From assembly GCF_009650435.1 (NCBI RefSeq), contig NZ_VVIP01000094.1, positions 62,001-126,000 of the forward strand: a DNA stretch of 64,000 nt, written 5' to 3'. Shown one piece after another: positions 16,691 to 25,450 of this stretch (the stretch's first letter is position 1; every line of letters starts with the position of its first letter). Under the pieces are notes generated by a model. That model did no database searches. It saw only the letters and a list, made by a program, of their open reading frames with translations, and was not told where the DNA came from. This DNA comes from Foetidibacter luteolus (GTDB taxonomy: Bacteria > Bacteroidota > Bacteroidia > Chitinophagales > Chitinophagaceae). A program made the position numbers and the translations under genes.

Positions 16691-18349
16691 TTATTTATAC
16701 AGCAGTTCATAATACTCGTGGGCCATGCGGTTGCTTTCAAACTGAAAGCGTACATCTCTCATGCCGTTTTTGGTAACCTGGCGCCAGGTATCGTAGTTGT
16801 CGTAGTACAAAGGCAAAATTTGATCTTCCAGTATTTCGTAAAGCTTGTTTAAATCGTATTCATCCTGTTCCTGTGTGTTCATGCGGGCATAATCAGCTTT
16901 GGGAACAACAAAGCCATTGTAACCGTGGTTAATGAACTCTGGTATCCAGCCATCATCGGTAGAAAAGTTGACCGCACCGTTCATGGCCGCAGTCATGCCG
17001 CTGGTGCCGCTGGCTTCACGGGGAACTCGGGGGTTATTAAGCCAGATGTCGGCAGATTGTTTAAGGCGCTTGCTCAACGCCAGTTCGTAGCCTATAAGTA
17101 CCGCTACATTTTTATAATTCTTGCTGATGTGTACCAGGTGGTTAAATTGAGAAATTGCCGGGTAATCCACCGGGTAAGGCTTGCCGGCCCAAATAATTTG
17201 TACCGGGTATTTGGCATTGCTGGTAAGCTTGTTAAAGCGTTGCAGGGTTTGGGTAAGAAAATCTGCCCGTTTGTAACCCGCAAAGCGGCGTGCCCAAACT
17301 ATGGTAAGCACATTAGGGTCAAAAACTTTACCGGTTTGATCGGCAACAATTTCGAAAGCCCTTTTCTTCAAATATTTTTTGCGGTCGTCAAAAGCCCAGT
17401 CATTGCCTTCTTCTATTGATTTGTACAGTTGCTTATCGGCCCAGTAACGCCAGTTTTGCGCATTGGTTATGGCAATGATTGGGCATACTCCTTCATACTT
17501 GCCCCACATTTCCCGTGATACATGCCCATGCAACTGAGATACGCCATTCGCCAGCCTTGCAAAGCGCAAAGCCACCAGTGAGTGGTTAAACTGGTCATCG
17601 TGCAACCCGGTTAGCTTTCTAACCTCATCAATGCTAAGACCGCAGAAATAGCTCATTTTATGGCACAGGTAGATATCATGTTTTTCATTGCCCGCTTCTT
17701 CCGGCGTATGTGTAGTAAACACCAGGTGGCTGCGTAATGTATCTACACTTTTGAACTTGTTAAGCAGGTAAAACGCAGCGGATATGCCATGAGCCTCGTT
17801 AAGGTGATAAAGGTCTGGGTTATAATTCAGTTCATCTATCAATTTAGCGCCACCCACACCCAGCAGTATAAACTGGGCAACTTTGGTAGCCACATTGGCA
17901 TCGTACAACCTGTGGGTAATGGTTTGAGAAACATAATCATTCTCAGGCAAATCTGTGCTCAACAAAAACAGCGGGGCGCTTTTGAAGGTTTCCGGGTTAA
18001 GGTAGTATGCTTTAACCCATACAGGGTGATCGTGAATAAGAATCTGAAACTTTATGCCGGTATCTTCCAAAAAGCTGCAGTGCTTTTCCATCCAGGTTAC
18101 CTGCAGGGTTTGGTCCTGGTTACGGGCCTGGTCGTAATAACCGTATTTCCATAAGATGCCTATGCCGATTAAATTCTGTTGCAATTCGTAAGCGCTGCGC
18201 ATGTGAGAGCCTGATAAAAAGCCTAAACCGCCACTGTAAATTTTTAGGGGCTGGTGTACCGCAAACTCCATAGAGAAGTAAGCAACTTTTTTTGAATAGC
18301 GTTCATTAATCGGGTAGGGTACCTGGAAATTTCTAAAGTTCATAATCAT
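16691..18349 (-). CDS. glgP: Short-form alpha-glucan phosphorylase homologue
   Basis: A GT35-like protein of about 552 residues from ATG 18349 (ATG 18343 is also possible; the frame extends further up without family similarity). Family features: AYFSMEFAVHQPLKIYSGGLGFLSG, LNEAHGISAAF, TTHTPEEAGNEKH, GYKRADFLTQTLQRF and NPRVPREASGTSGM. In phosphorylases the PLP lysine follows in the sequence GxMK; here the codon at 16991-16993 is ACT, giving GMTAAMNG, so Thr453 replaces the lysine. The usual LAGDH near the N-terminus is LSGSH. It may therefore not use PLP in the standard way, or these residues may define a Bacteroidota subfamily. Role in storage glucan breakdown is the family default, with this reservation. 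Confidence 0.8.
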   Translation of the reverse strand: MIMNFRNFQVPYPINERYSKKVAYFSMEFAVHQPLKIYSGGLGFLSGSHMRSAYELQQNLIGIGILWKYGYYDQARNQDQTLQVTWMEKHCSFLEDTGIKFQILIHDHPVWVKAYYLNPETFKSAPLFLLSTDLPENDYVSQTITHRLYDANVATKVAQFILLGVGGAKLIDELNYNPDLYHLNEAHGISAAFYLLNKFKSVDTLRSHLVFTTHTPEEAGNEKHDIYLCHKMSYFCGLSIDEVRKLTGLHDDQFNHSLVALRFARLANGVSQLHGHVSREMWGKYEGVCPIIAITNAQNWRYWADKQLYKSIEEGNDWAFDDRKKYLKKRAFEIVADQTGKVFDPNVLTIVWARRFAGYKRADFLTQTLQRFNKLTSNAKYPVQIIWAGKPYPVDYPAISQFNHLVHISKNYKNVAVLIGYELALSKRLKQSADIWLNNPRVPREASGTSGMTAAMNGAVNFSTDDGWIPEFINHGYNGFVVPKADYARMNTQEQDEYDLNKLYEILEDQILPLYYDNYDTWRQVTKNGMRDVRFQFESNRMAHEYYELLYK

Positions 18350-18666
18350 TGGTTTGTTTAACGGAAAAAAGCAAGCAACGTTGCGGACGGGGCATGGCAA
18401 TACAGGCAAAGGTTACGGCAATATTTACAGAAATATATTGTGTGTACTTTTTGTTGCTTGCCAAAACCCTTTCGATTCGCAATCGAAGCAGGTAAATTAT
18501 TGAGGAACAATGATACAATTTATTATGTAAACCAACGGCCTTCAAATAATTCTGGCGCAAGATACTTTTTAATTGCTGAAATGAATTTTTAACATATTAA
18601 AATTCATATAAAGAAGCAGCTATGTATAAGTGTGTTTAACGAATGGGAAGATATTACAGTCAAATG

Positions 18667-19389
18667 TTATTCAGCCGCTTTACCAGCCAACGCGGCTACA
18701 GCATCCCTGTAGCCATCGCCAACAGGCAATTCAAGCGTATTGATGAATACACTGTTTTTTCTGATAGCAGTAATGTATTCTTTGGAGACGATATAAGACT
18801 TTTGGATGCGTATAAACATGCTGCCGGGCAACTGCTCTTCCATAGCTTTCATGCTCATGCGGGCCACAATAGGTTTGGTGGTGCTGTTTAAGTGAATCTT
18901 GATATAATCTTTCAACCCTTCAATCCATATAATGTCTGCGAAAACCACTTTCAGCATGCTGTAATCTACGTTAATAAAAAAGTAAGCCGGCGGCGCAGAT
19001 GCCAGCATTGTTGCAGAATTGCTTTTTTCTTTTAACTGGTACAGTTCCAGGGCTTTGTTGGCTGCTTTAAAAAAACGTTCCAGCGCTACAGGTTTTACCA
19101 GGTAATCAACCACATCCAGGTTATATCCTTCCAACGCGTATTTTTCATAAGCTGTAATAAGAATAAACATAGGCTTAACGCTTAAGCTCTGTATAAACTG
19201 CAAACCGGTAAGCCCGGGCATTTGTATATCCAGGAATACCAGGTCAACAGGTTGTTCCTGCATTACTTTAATTGCCTCCAGCGGGTTGCCGCAAGCGGCC
19301 ACAAGCTGCAAAAAGGGTAGCTTGCTTATGTTATCCACCAGTAATTCAAGCGCCAGTTCTTCATCGTCTATGGCAATACAACGTAGCAT
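18667..19389 (-). CDS. LytTR-family response regulator
   Basis: The product is 240 residues. The receiver domain (1-120) has the acidic pair in IAIDDEELALELL, phospho-acceptor Asp in LVFLDIQMPGLTG, Thr in FILITAYEKYAL and Lys in DYLVKPVALERF. The LytTR DNA-binding domain (about 140-235) includes FADIIWIEGLKDYIKIHL and FIRIQKSYIVSKEYI. Its start codon shares one base with the stop of the kinase gene (TAATG), so the two are translationally coupled. Targets unknown. Confidence 0.95.
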   Translation of the reverse strand: MLRCIAIDDEELALELLVDNISKLPFLQLVAACGNPLEAIKVMQEQPVDLVFLDIQMPGLTGLQFIQSLSVKPMFILITAYEKYALEGYNLDVVDYLVKPVALERFFKAANKALELYQLKEKSNSATMLASAPPAYFFINVDYSMLKVVFADIIWIEGLKDYIKIHLNSTTKPIVARMSMKAMEEQLPGSMFIRIQKSYIVSKEYITAIRKNSVFINTLELPVGDGYRDAVAALAGKAAE

Positions 19390-20426
19390 TAATGAAGATT
19401 TATATTAAGTGAAATGGTAAACCAGCCATCCTGTTTAGTAATTTGAATGTTATGGTTTTTACCATACAATAAATTTAAACGTCTTTTTACGTTGGCAAGG
19501 CCAATGCCCGATGTTTTGTCTTTTGGCTCATCAACAAATTCACTGTATTTATTCTTTACAAAAAAATGCAGCAATCCCTCTTTCGCTGTAAGCTCTATGT
19601 GTATACTGGCATTTTCTATTAGCCCGGTTCCATGTTTAAAGGCATTTTCTACAAAAGGAATCAGCAACATGGGCTCTATTTCATAATTCCTGTCAATATC
19701 GTTCATACAGGTATGTATGGCTACTTTTTTGCCAAACCGTTGCTGCTGAAGGTCAATATAGCTTTGCAGGTATTCGGTTTCCTTTTCCAGCAGTACTTTT
19801 TGTTCATCTGTTTCGTACAGCATATACCGCATTAGCGATGACAGCTTAATAAGCGATGGTTCCAGCTTTTCGGGATACTTCCTGGATAGCGCTACCATGT
19901 TATTGAGTACATTGAACATAAAATGCGGGCTAACCTGGGAGCGTAAAAATGAAAGCTCTGTTTTAAGGTTTTCGTTTTCCCTTTCGTTGGCCAGCTTATC
20001 AGCAATAATGCGTTCCCTTATCATTTGGTAAGCAGTGCTGCAGGCAAGGATAAAAATAAACGGAAAAAAGTTAAACAGCACCGCGTTTCTAAACCGGTAA
20101 GTTTCACTGGTTAAGAGCAGTTTAAAGCAAATGGCATCTATAACAATAATTACAGGTATAAGTGCTATTAACACAAAAACGTAGCGCCAGTATTTTTTGC
20201 TGTTAATGAATTTGGGGATAAGCACAAAGGCGTTAAAGTAAAACAGGCATACCCAGGTAACAATGTGCGTAAAATAAAGGTATGTGTGCTGGTCTTCATT
20301 TGCCCTTGGCGGTTTACTGTTTTCGTACGAAGGCCTAAGCAGGTACGGCAGCGAAAACAACAGTGCCCAGCACAGTATGTGCAGCATAAGCTGCGCCCAT
20401 TTTGTATTATACCACTGCTGTTTCAT
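19389..20426 (-). CDS. LytS/YehU-type sensor histidine kinase
   Basis: The product is 345 residues from ATG 20426 (MKQQWYNTKWAQ). The open frame continues 54 codons upstream through a copy of repeat C, so that extension is not real. Four transmembrane helices lie in the first 150 residues (LMLHILCWALLFSLPYLL, TYLYFTHIVTWVCLFYFNAF, VLIALIPVIIVIDAICF, VLFNFFPFIFILACSTA). The His_kinase domain has the phospho-acceptor in SQVSPHFMFNVLNNM, and the ATPase has LIPFVENAFKHG and SGIGLANVKRRL. No separate sensor domain, as usual for the family. Partner of the LytTR regulator downstream. Confidence 0.93.
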   Translation of the reverse strand: MKQQWYNTKWAQLMLHILCWALLFSLPYLLRPSYENSKPPRANEDQHTYLYFTHIVTWVCLFYFNAFVLIPKFINSKKYWRYVFVLIALIPVIIVIDAICFKLLLTSETYRFRNAVLFNFFPFIFILACSTAYQMIRERIIADKLANERENENLKTELSFLRSQVSPHFMFNVLNNMVALSRKYPEKLEPSLIKLSSLMRYMLYETDEQKVLLEKETEYLQSYIDLQQQRFGKKVAIHTCMNDIDRNYEIEPMLLIPFVENAFKHGTGLIENASIHIELTAKEGLLHFFVKNKYSEFVDEPKDKTSGIGLANVKRRLNLLYGKNHNIQITKQDGWFTISLNINLH

Positions 20427-20525
20427 GCTGCCAAAGTAATAACTAAACTTAATACACAGTATATAAACAAAAACACTGCGACATAACAATAAATAGTTGC
20501 TACAAAAGCATTGGCAGTTGATTTT

Positions 20526-20628
20526 TGGGGGTGCCCCTCGTGCCTCGGGTCGGGCTTTCCGCTTATACTCCGGCACAGAGCCCAACACACAAAACCTTCA
20601 CCGGGGTATCCGCTGCAATCCCTCACCC
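20526..20628 (+). repeat. 105-bp dispersed repeat C
   Basis: Contains GGGGGTGCCCCTCGTGCCTC, GGTCGGGCTTTCCGCTTATA, CACCGGGGTATCCGCTGCAA and TCCCTCACCC. It faces the reverse copy at 20734 across about 105 bp, forming a large inverted pair in the 583-bp gap 20427-21009. No gene is seen in that gap. Confidence 0.85.
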
Positions 20629-20733
20629 AGGGTGAAACCTGCTGCTTCTTTTGCAGGCATACAAAAGGTATGGGTACTTTGTTAAACTGAAGTGCGTATT
20701 AGAAACTGAGGAGAAGAATTACGCTGTTGCACC

Positions 20734-20841
20734 GCGTGAGGGATAGAAGCGTAAACCCCGCTGAAGCCTTTGCAGCCCGGCCCGTGGCGGAGTTGTAGCG
20801 GATAGCCCGACCCCCTTGCGATAGCTTGGGGGGCACGCCCA
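20734..20841 (-). repeat. 105-bp dispersed repeat C, reverse copy
   Basis: Reads GCGTGAGGGATAGAAGCGTA at the left and CTTGCGATAGCTTGGGGGGC at the right. More diverged than other copies in the middle (CCCGGCCCGTGGCGGAGTTG). Confidence 0.8.
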
Positions 20842-21009
20842 AACAAAAATTGCCAACGTTAAACTATAACATTGGCTGTGTATGGAAAATGGGGCAGGCC
20901 GCATCCCAAAGTACAAATAATCTTAAATGGCGGTTGCGGCAGGAATTTTTTGTAAAACGTTAATGGCAAAATTCCCTAACTTGCTCAGCCCGCACGTAAT
21001 ATTTTGCAA

Positions 21010-21246
21010 ATGGACAGTAATTATAACCAGCAACGGCGACAGAAGAGTTTAACGAATATGCGCATGCTGTATGATTTGACAATGGGCATACTTATTTTAG
21101 GCGTGGGAATTTTGGTATTTTTTGGTGGCAAATGGAATATTGTTGCTATCCAGGAAATGGACCCCCTCATGAAAAACCTGTTTTCGGGTCTTTGTGTGCT
21201 GTATGGAGGATTCAGATTGTATAGAAGTTTTAAGCGGGATAACTAA
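21010..21246 (+). CDS. Small two-helix membrane protein
   Basis: The product is 78 residues from ATG 21010 (a TTG 6 bp upstream is less likely). Two hydrophobic helices (LTMGILILGVGILVFFGG and MKNLFSGLCVLYGGFRLY) are flanked by basic residues, with an Arg/Lys-rich start and end. One base separates its stop from the ATG of the PstS-like lipoprotein, so the two are coupled. In Bacteroidota a protein of this size often sits between ExbB/ExbD/TonB genes and a PstS-like gene; here the Exb genes are absent. Function unknown. Confidence 0.8.
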   Translation: MDSNYNQQRRQKSLTNMRMLYDLTMGILILGVGILVFFGGKWNIVAIQEMDPLMKNLFSGLCVLYGGFRLYRSFKRDN

Positions 21247-21247
21247 T

Positions 21248-22180
21248 ATGGCAGGCAGGAAAGTACATTTTGCTGTTACGGCAATCTTATGGCTGTTGAT
21301 TGCAGCATGCAGCAGCAATAGGCAAAAGAAACCGGTTTACGATACACCCCAGCAGGGAACCATACATATTAGCGTGGATGAAAGCTTTAAACCTGTTATA
21401 AGCGAGCAGATTAAAGTATACGAGTCTTCCAACCCGCAAACGAAGATTGTGGCAGAATATAAATCTGAAGCTGATTGTTTGCGGGATTTGCAACAGGATA
21501 GCACCAGGATGGTTATTATAGCCAGGGGGTTAAAAAAGACGGAAGAAGATTTTTATGTTTCCAAACTATCTTATCACCCCAGGTTTGATGTGCTGGCATT
21601 CGACGCGGTAACAGTTATAGTGAATTCCAACGGACAGGACAGCGTGTTCACCCTGCAGCAGCTTAAAAATTATCTTAACGGCAAAGATTCTTCTAAAACC
21701 ATAGTGCTGGATGGCAAAAATGCCACCAGTACCGTAAGGTTTTTACAGGATTCTATACTTAGGGGTGAAAGTTTTGGTAAAACTGTAATGGCAGCCCAGG
21801 GCAGCCGGCAAGTGGTTGATTTTGTCGCGAATAACACTAACGCGATAGGTTTTGTGGGGTCGAGCTGGGTGGGCAATGAGCAGGATCCGGAACAGGAAAT
21901 GTATAAAAATAAAATTCGGATGGCTTTGTTGGAATGTAAATCATGTGAAAAAGATATATTCGCAAAACCTTCACAGGCTACTATAACGTATTCTCAATAT
22001 CCTTTGGTACGGCCTTTGTATTATGTGCTGAAAGAAAACGCCCTTGGGCTTGGTACCGGATTTATGAATTTTATGAGCCTGGAAAGAGGGCAATTAATTT
22101 TTAGAAGAGCCTATCTTGTACCTGCGAAAATGTATTTTGGCGTACGTACAAGCGACATAAAAGAAGAAAACACCGATTAA
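21248..22180 (+). CDS. PstS-like substrate-binding lipoprotein
   Basis: The product is 310 residues from ATG 21248. Lipoprotein signal ends LLIAACSSN (Cys near residue 19). The body follows the PBP-like fold of phosphate-binding proteins: GTIHISVDESFKPVISEQI, VTVIVNSNGQDSVFTLQQL, STVRFLQDSIL and NAIGFVGSSW. There is no PstCAB permease nearby, so uptake of phosphate is not implied. In Bacteroidota this family usually accompanies TonB/ExbBD genes and a TPR protein, and its role there is not settled. Cotranscribed with the genes on both sides. Confidence 0.8.
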   Translation: MAGRKVHFAVTAILWLLIAACSSNRQKKPVYDTPQQGTIHISVDESFKPVISEQIKVYESSNPQTKIVAEYKSEADCLRDLQQDSTRMVIIARGLKKTEEDFYVSKLSYHPRFDVLAFDAVTVIVNSNGQDSVFTLQQLKNYLNGKDSSKTIVLDGKNATSTVRFLQDSILRGESFGKTVMAAQGSRQVVDFVANNTNAIGFVGSSWVGNEQDPEQEMYKNKIRMALLECKSCEKDIFAKPSQATITYSQYPLVRPLYYVLKENALGLGTGFMNFMSLERGQLIFRRAYLVPAKMYFGVRTSDIKEENTD

Positions 22181-22205
22181 AAATTCAAGCATTAAAAATC
22201 AGAAC

Positions 22206-23933
22206 ATGAAGAAAACAGCTTTATCACTTCTGGCCTTTGCATCTGCCGCTGTTACCGCTTCTTCCCAATCCGTAGAAGATGGCGTAAAGCTTCTTTATTA
22301 TCAAAAGAACACAAGTGCAATAGCCGCCCTTAAAAAGGCAGTTGCTGACAAACCAAAAGATCCGCTTGCTATTTACTGGCTTGGCCAGGCGTACATTGCT
22401 AATGATGTAGCAGGTAAAGTTTACCTGGACAGTGCCAAAAGCCTTTACCAGGCTAAGTTAACAGAAGGCGTTAACGATCCCTGGTTATGGATTGGTATGG
22501 GCCACGTTGAATTGCTTACGGGTGGAGATTTGAATGCTGCCAAGCAAAAGTTTGAGCAGGCCATTACAACTACCACGCCTACAAAAGGCAAGCATAAAAA
22601 TGAAGAAAATATTGATGTGCTCAACGCAATAGGCCGCGCCAATGCTGATGGAAGCAGCAAAGAAGGCGATGCACAGTACGGTATTGACAAGCTAAAACGG
22701 GCTGTTGAGTTAATGAAGGCCGACGAAAAAACTAAACCAAACCCGGATGTTTACATCAACCTTGGCACATGCTACCTGAAACAGGGCAGCGATAAAGGTG
22801 GCGAAGCGGTTGAAGCTTTTCGCGAAGCATTTACTGCAGATCCGGCTAACGCACAGGCAGCCTTTAGAATTGGGCGCATTTACCAGAGCCAGAACAACCT
22901 GGAATCTATGAACGAGTGGTACGGCAAAGCCATTGCAGCCGATGCTGCTTTTGCCCCGGTTTACATTGCTTACTTTAACTATTATAAAGAAAGGGATGTA
23001 AATGCCGCTAAGGAATACCTTGACAAATATGTTGCCAATGCAGACCAGGATTGCGAAACAGATTTCTTTGTGGCAGATTATCTCTTCCGTGCCGGTAAGT
23101 ACCAGGAATCCCTGCAACGCGGCCAGGCAATGGAAGCAGGTCCTTGTAAAGATTTTCCTAAGGTGCAGGCATTATACGCTTTCAACTATCTTAGGTTGAA
23201 CGACTCTGTTAAGGCAAAAGCAGCTATCGAAAAATATTTTACTGTCGCAGATCCCGCCTTGATTGAGCCAGAACAATATGTATTAGGTGGATCCGTTTTG
23301 AAAAAATTCCCGGGTTCTGAAGATGCAGCGGCAAGCTACTTCAAAAAGGCGCAAGAGCTTGATACCGCCTTAGTTAACAGGATAAAATACCAGGATTCTA
23401 TTGTATCTGTTTATAGAAAGACCAAAGATTCTATTAAGATACTTGATGCTGTATATACTGGTTTTAAAATGACCCCTTCTCCTACAAATAGGGACATATT
23501 TGATTTGGGCGATGCCGCGTTAAAAGCAAAAAAATTAGACTTGTCAGATAGTGCTTACACTCTGTATATTGAAAAGTATCCTGACCAACCTTATGGTTAT
23601 ATTGGCCGTGTTAAGGTGGCACAGGCCAGGGATACTACTGGCGCTGCTGCAATTGGTCCAATGAATAATTATATAAGTTTTTTGATGAAGGACACTGTTA
23701 AAAATGGTTCTACCATTGGATACTACTACGCATTAATGGGCGGATACTATGCTAACTATGCAAGCAATCTGGATAGCTCAATACTTATGTTTGAGAAAGC
23801 TGTTCAATATGATCCGGCAAACTCTCAATATCCGGCTTTCCTAAAGCAATTGACTGATGCCAGGGATAAGGCTAACAGACCCAGGACACAGCCTGCTGCC
23901 AAGCCTAAAAAGGCCGCTTCAGGTAAAAAATAA
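22206..23933 (+). CDS. Exported tetratricopeptide repeat protein
   Basis: The product is 575 residues with a signal peptide (MKKTALSLLAFASAAVTASSQ). Several TPR units are visible, for example AIYWLGQAYIANDVAGKVYL, PDVYINLGTCYLKQGSDKGG, AQAAFRIGRIYQSQNNLESM, DCETDFFVADYLFRAGKYQE and the late DSSILMFEKAVQYDPANSQY. The tail is lysine/alanine/proline-rich (AAKPKKAASGKK). Last gene of the operon that starts at 21010; a terminator follows. Probably a periplasmic scaffold working with the PstS-like lipoprotein; exact role unknown. Confidence 0.85.
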   Translation: MKKTALSLLAFASAAVTASSQSVEDGVKLLYYQKNTSAIAALKKAVADKPKDPLAIYWLGQAYIANDVAGKVYLDSAKSLYQAKLTEGVNDPWLWIGMGHVELLTGGDLNAAKQKFEQAITTTTPTKGKHKNEENIDVLNAIGRANADGSSKEGDAQYGIDKLKRAVELMKADEKTKPNPDVYINLGTCYLKQGSDKGGEAVEAFREAFTADPANAQAAFRIGRIYQSQNNLESMNEWYGKAIAADAAFAPVYIAYFNYYKERDVNAAKEYLDKYVANADQDCETDFFVADYLFRAGKYQESLQRGQAMEAGPCKDFPKVQALYAFNYLRLNDSVKAKAAIEKYFTVADPALIEPEQYVLGGSVLKKFPGSEDAAASYFKKAQELDTALVNRIKYQDSIVSVYRKTKDSIKILDAVYTGFKMTPSPTNRDIFDLGDAALKAKKLDLSDSAYTLYIEKYPDQPYGYIGRVKVAQARDTTGAAAIGPMNNYISFLMKDTVKNGSTIGYYYALMGGYYANYASNLDSSILMFEKAVQYDPANSQYPAFLKQLTDARDKANRPRTQPAAKPKKAASGKK

Positions 23934-23955
23934 ATATGCCTAATGCAACAAAAAG

Positions 23956-23980
23956 CTCCGCCTTATGGCGGAGTTTTTTT
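23956..23980 (+). terminator. Rho-independent terminator
   Basis: CTCCGCC-TTAT-GGCGGAG followed by TTTTTTT, 23 bp after the TPR gene stop. Confidence 0.92.
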
Positions 23981-24015
23981 GTTTGAAGGCGGTCTGAATT
24001 ATTACTATTATGCTT

Positions 24016-24060
24016 TTGTTGTGTCACTCACTTGTACGCCTTGTTCGCTACGCAGCAATG
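24016..24060 (-). repeat. Dispersed intergenic repeat B, reverse
   Basis: GTTGTGTCACTCACTTGTAC followed by GCCTTGTTCGCTACGCAGCA. It lies upstream of nuoA between the TPR terminator and the nuoA start. Confidence 0.75.
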
Positions 24061-24181
24061 TGCAGCATGCTTATTTTTTCTGTAGCTTGGTTAGGGGAGA
24101 GCGGAGCAAGAGGTAAATTTTAAAAGCATTCTTTTCTTTTTAATTGCGCCCCCTTACTTTTGTTGCCATAAATACAACAAC

Positions 24182-24583
24182 ATGCAATTGCTAAACATAC
24201 TGCTCGATATAGCAAAAACAGATTCTGCGGAGGGCTATTTTCCTATAGGCTTGCAGTTATTGTTTGCGGCCGGTTTTGTAGCAACTATGATGGTAGCTAC
24301 ACACCTGTTAGGCCCCAAAAGAAAAACCGCGGATAAGCTGGAAAACTTTGCCAGTGGCATACCCACACATGGAGACGCCAGGACACCCATGGCTATTAAG
24401 TATTTTTTGGTTGCTATCCTATTTGTATTGTTTGATGTAGAAGTTATTTTCTTTTACCCCTACGCAGTAAACTTTAGGGAGTTGGGCTGGACGGGTTTTT
24501 GGGAAGTGTTGCTTTTTGTAGGGTTTTTCCTGGTTGGTTTTATCTACATAATAAAGAAAGGCGCCCTTAAATGGGAAGATTAA
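24182..24583 (+). CDS. nuoA: NADH-quinone oxidoreductase subunit A
   Basis: Membrane-arm subunit of complex I, at the quinone-site junction. The product is 133 residues with three transmembrane helices (about 20-40, 78-98, 105-125). Family features: GPKRKTADKLENFASGIP (the loop near the quinone pocket, though the usual conserved Cys of the loop is Ala or Ser here) and FDVEVIFFYPYAV with the conserved acidic pair. First gene of the nuo cluster; a hairpin terminator follows it directly. Confidence 0.94.
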   Translation: MQLLNILLDIAKTDSAEGYFPIGLQLLFAAGFVATMMVATHLLGPKRKTADKLENFASGIPTHGDARTPMAIKYFLVAILFVLFDVEVIFFYPYAVNFRELGWTGFWEVLLFVGFFLVGFIYIIKKGALKWED

Positions 24584-24598
24584 ATAATATGATGGAAA

Positions 24599-24623
24599 AG
24601 CAGGATGAGCGTCCTGCTTTTTT
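24599..24623 (+). terminator. Hairpin terminator between nuoA and nuoB
   Basis: AGCAGGA-TGAGCG-TCCTGCT followed by TTTTTTG, 16 bp after the nuoA stop. It would stop or thin out transcription before nuoB, which starts 190 bp further on. Confidence 0.75.
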
Positions 24624-24724
24624 GTTACAGGTGAACATAGAATGATACATATTTTTCCGTAAAATATTTTCCTAACTTATGTTTATTGAATGAAATGTTT
24701 TCGGTTTAATTGAGTGTGGTGACT

Positions 24725-24732
24725 TATTTTTG
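24725..24732 (+). promoter_or_regulatory. Possible Bacteroidota -7 box upstream of nuoB
   Basis: TATTTTTG matches the TAnnTTTG -7 element and lies 81 bp before the nuoB ATG. It is flanked by GTGAC and GTCAC, a short inverted pair. No good -33 TTG at the right distance was found, so this is weak. Confidence 0.3.
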
Positions 24733-24812
24733 TCACATAATTGTAAATGTTATAATTGCCCCGGCATAAAACATACTGTTATTACAGGTGTTTTATTATA
24801 AAACAATTGATT

Positions 24813-25403
24813 ATGTCACGTCCTGTAAGATTCAATATACATCCAAAGCAACCTGATATACACGACAACATAGCCCTGGCAGAAATGCCGGAGGGTGTGC
24901 AGGGAGAAGGATATTTTGCCACCGGTCTTGAAAGGGCTCTTACGCTGGCACGGAAAAATTCCTTATGGCCCCTGCCTTTTGCTACGTCCTGTTGCGGTAT
25001 TGAATTTATGGCTACGATGGGCTCGCATTATGATTTATCAAGGTTTGGTTCTGAGCGTTTAGGTTTTACACCCAGGCAGTGCGATTTGCTGATGGTAATG
25101 GGTACAATAGCTAAAAAAATGGCGCCCGTGTTAAGGCAGGTTTACCTGCAGATGGCAGAACCAAGGTGGGTAATGGCAGTTGGCGCCTGCGCTTCTTCAG
25201 GCGGTATTTTTGATACTTATTCAGTTTTACAGGGTATTGACCAGGTGATACCGGTGGATGTTTATGTACCAGGTTGCCCTCCACGCCCCGAAGCCATACT
25301 GGATGGTTTTATGCGGATACAGGAACTGGTGCACAATGAAAGCCTGCGCCGTAGGAACAGTGAGCATTATAAGGCGCTTCTTGGAAGTTACGGCATACAG
25401 TAG
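24813..25403 (+). CDS. nuoB: NADH-quinone oxidoreductase subunit B
   Basis: Carries cluster N2, the last iron-sulfur cluster before quinone in complex I. The product is 196 residues from ATG 24813 (MSRPVRFNIHPKQ); the open frame upstream has no family similarity. Cluster ligands are visible: the tandem cysteines in TSCCGIEFMATMG, Cys in VGACASSGGIF, and Cys in VPGCPPRPEAIL. Second gene of the cluster and probably first of the main nuo transcript, given the hairpin after nuoA. Confidence 0.96.
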   Translation: MSRPVRFNIHPKQPDIHDNIALAEMPEGVQGEGYFATGLERALTLARKNSLWPLPFATSCCGIEFMATMGSHYDLSRFGSERLGFTPRQCDLLMVMGTIAKKMAPVLRQVYLQMAEPRWVMAVGACASSGGIFDTYSVLQGIDQVIPVDVYVPGCPPRPEAILDGFMRIQELVHNESLRRRNSEHYKALLGSYGIQ

Positions 25404-25450
25404 CAGGTGCAATCCTGTTATCTTTTCAAACTCACATTTTACATAGCACA

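Noticed and set aside
20427-20588. N-terminal extension of the LytS-type kinase
   Set aside because: The extra 54 codons read through repeat C; ATG 20426 gives a normal family start with the first membrane helix following.
21248-22180. Phosphate ABC transporter (Pst) operon
   Set aside because: Only a PstS-like lipoprotein is present; no pstC, pstA, pstB or phoU.
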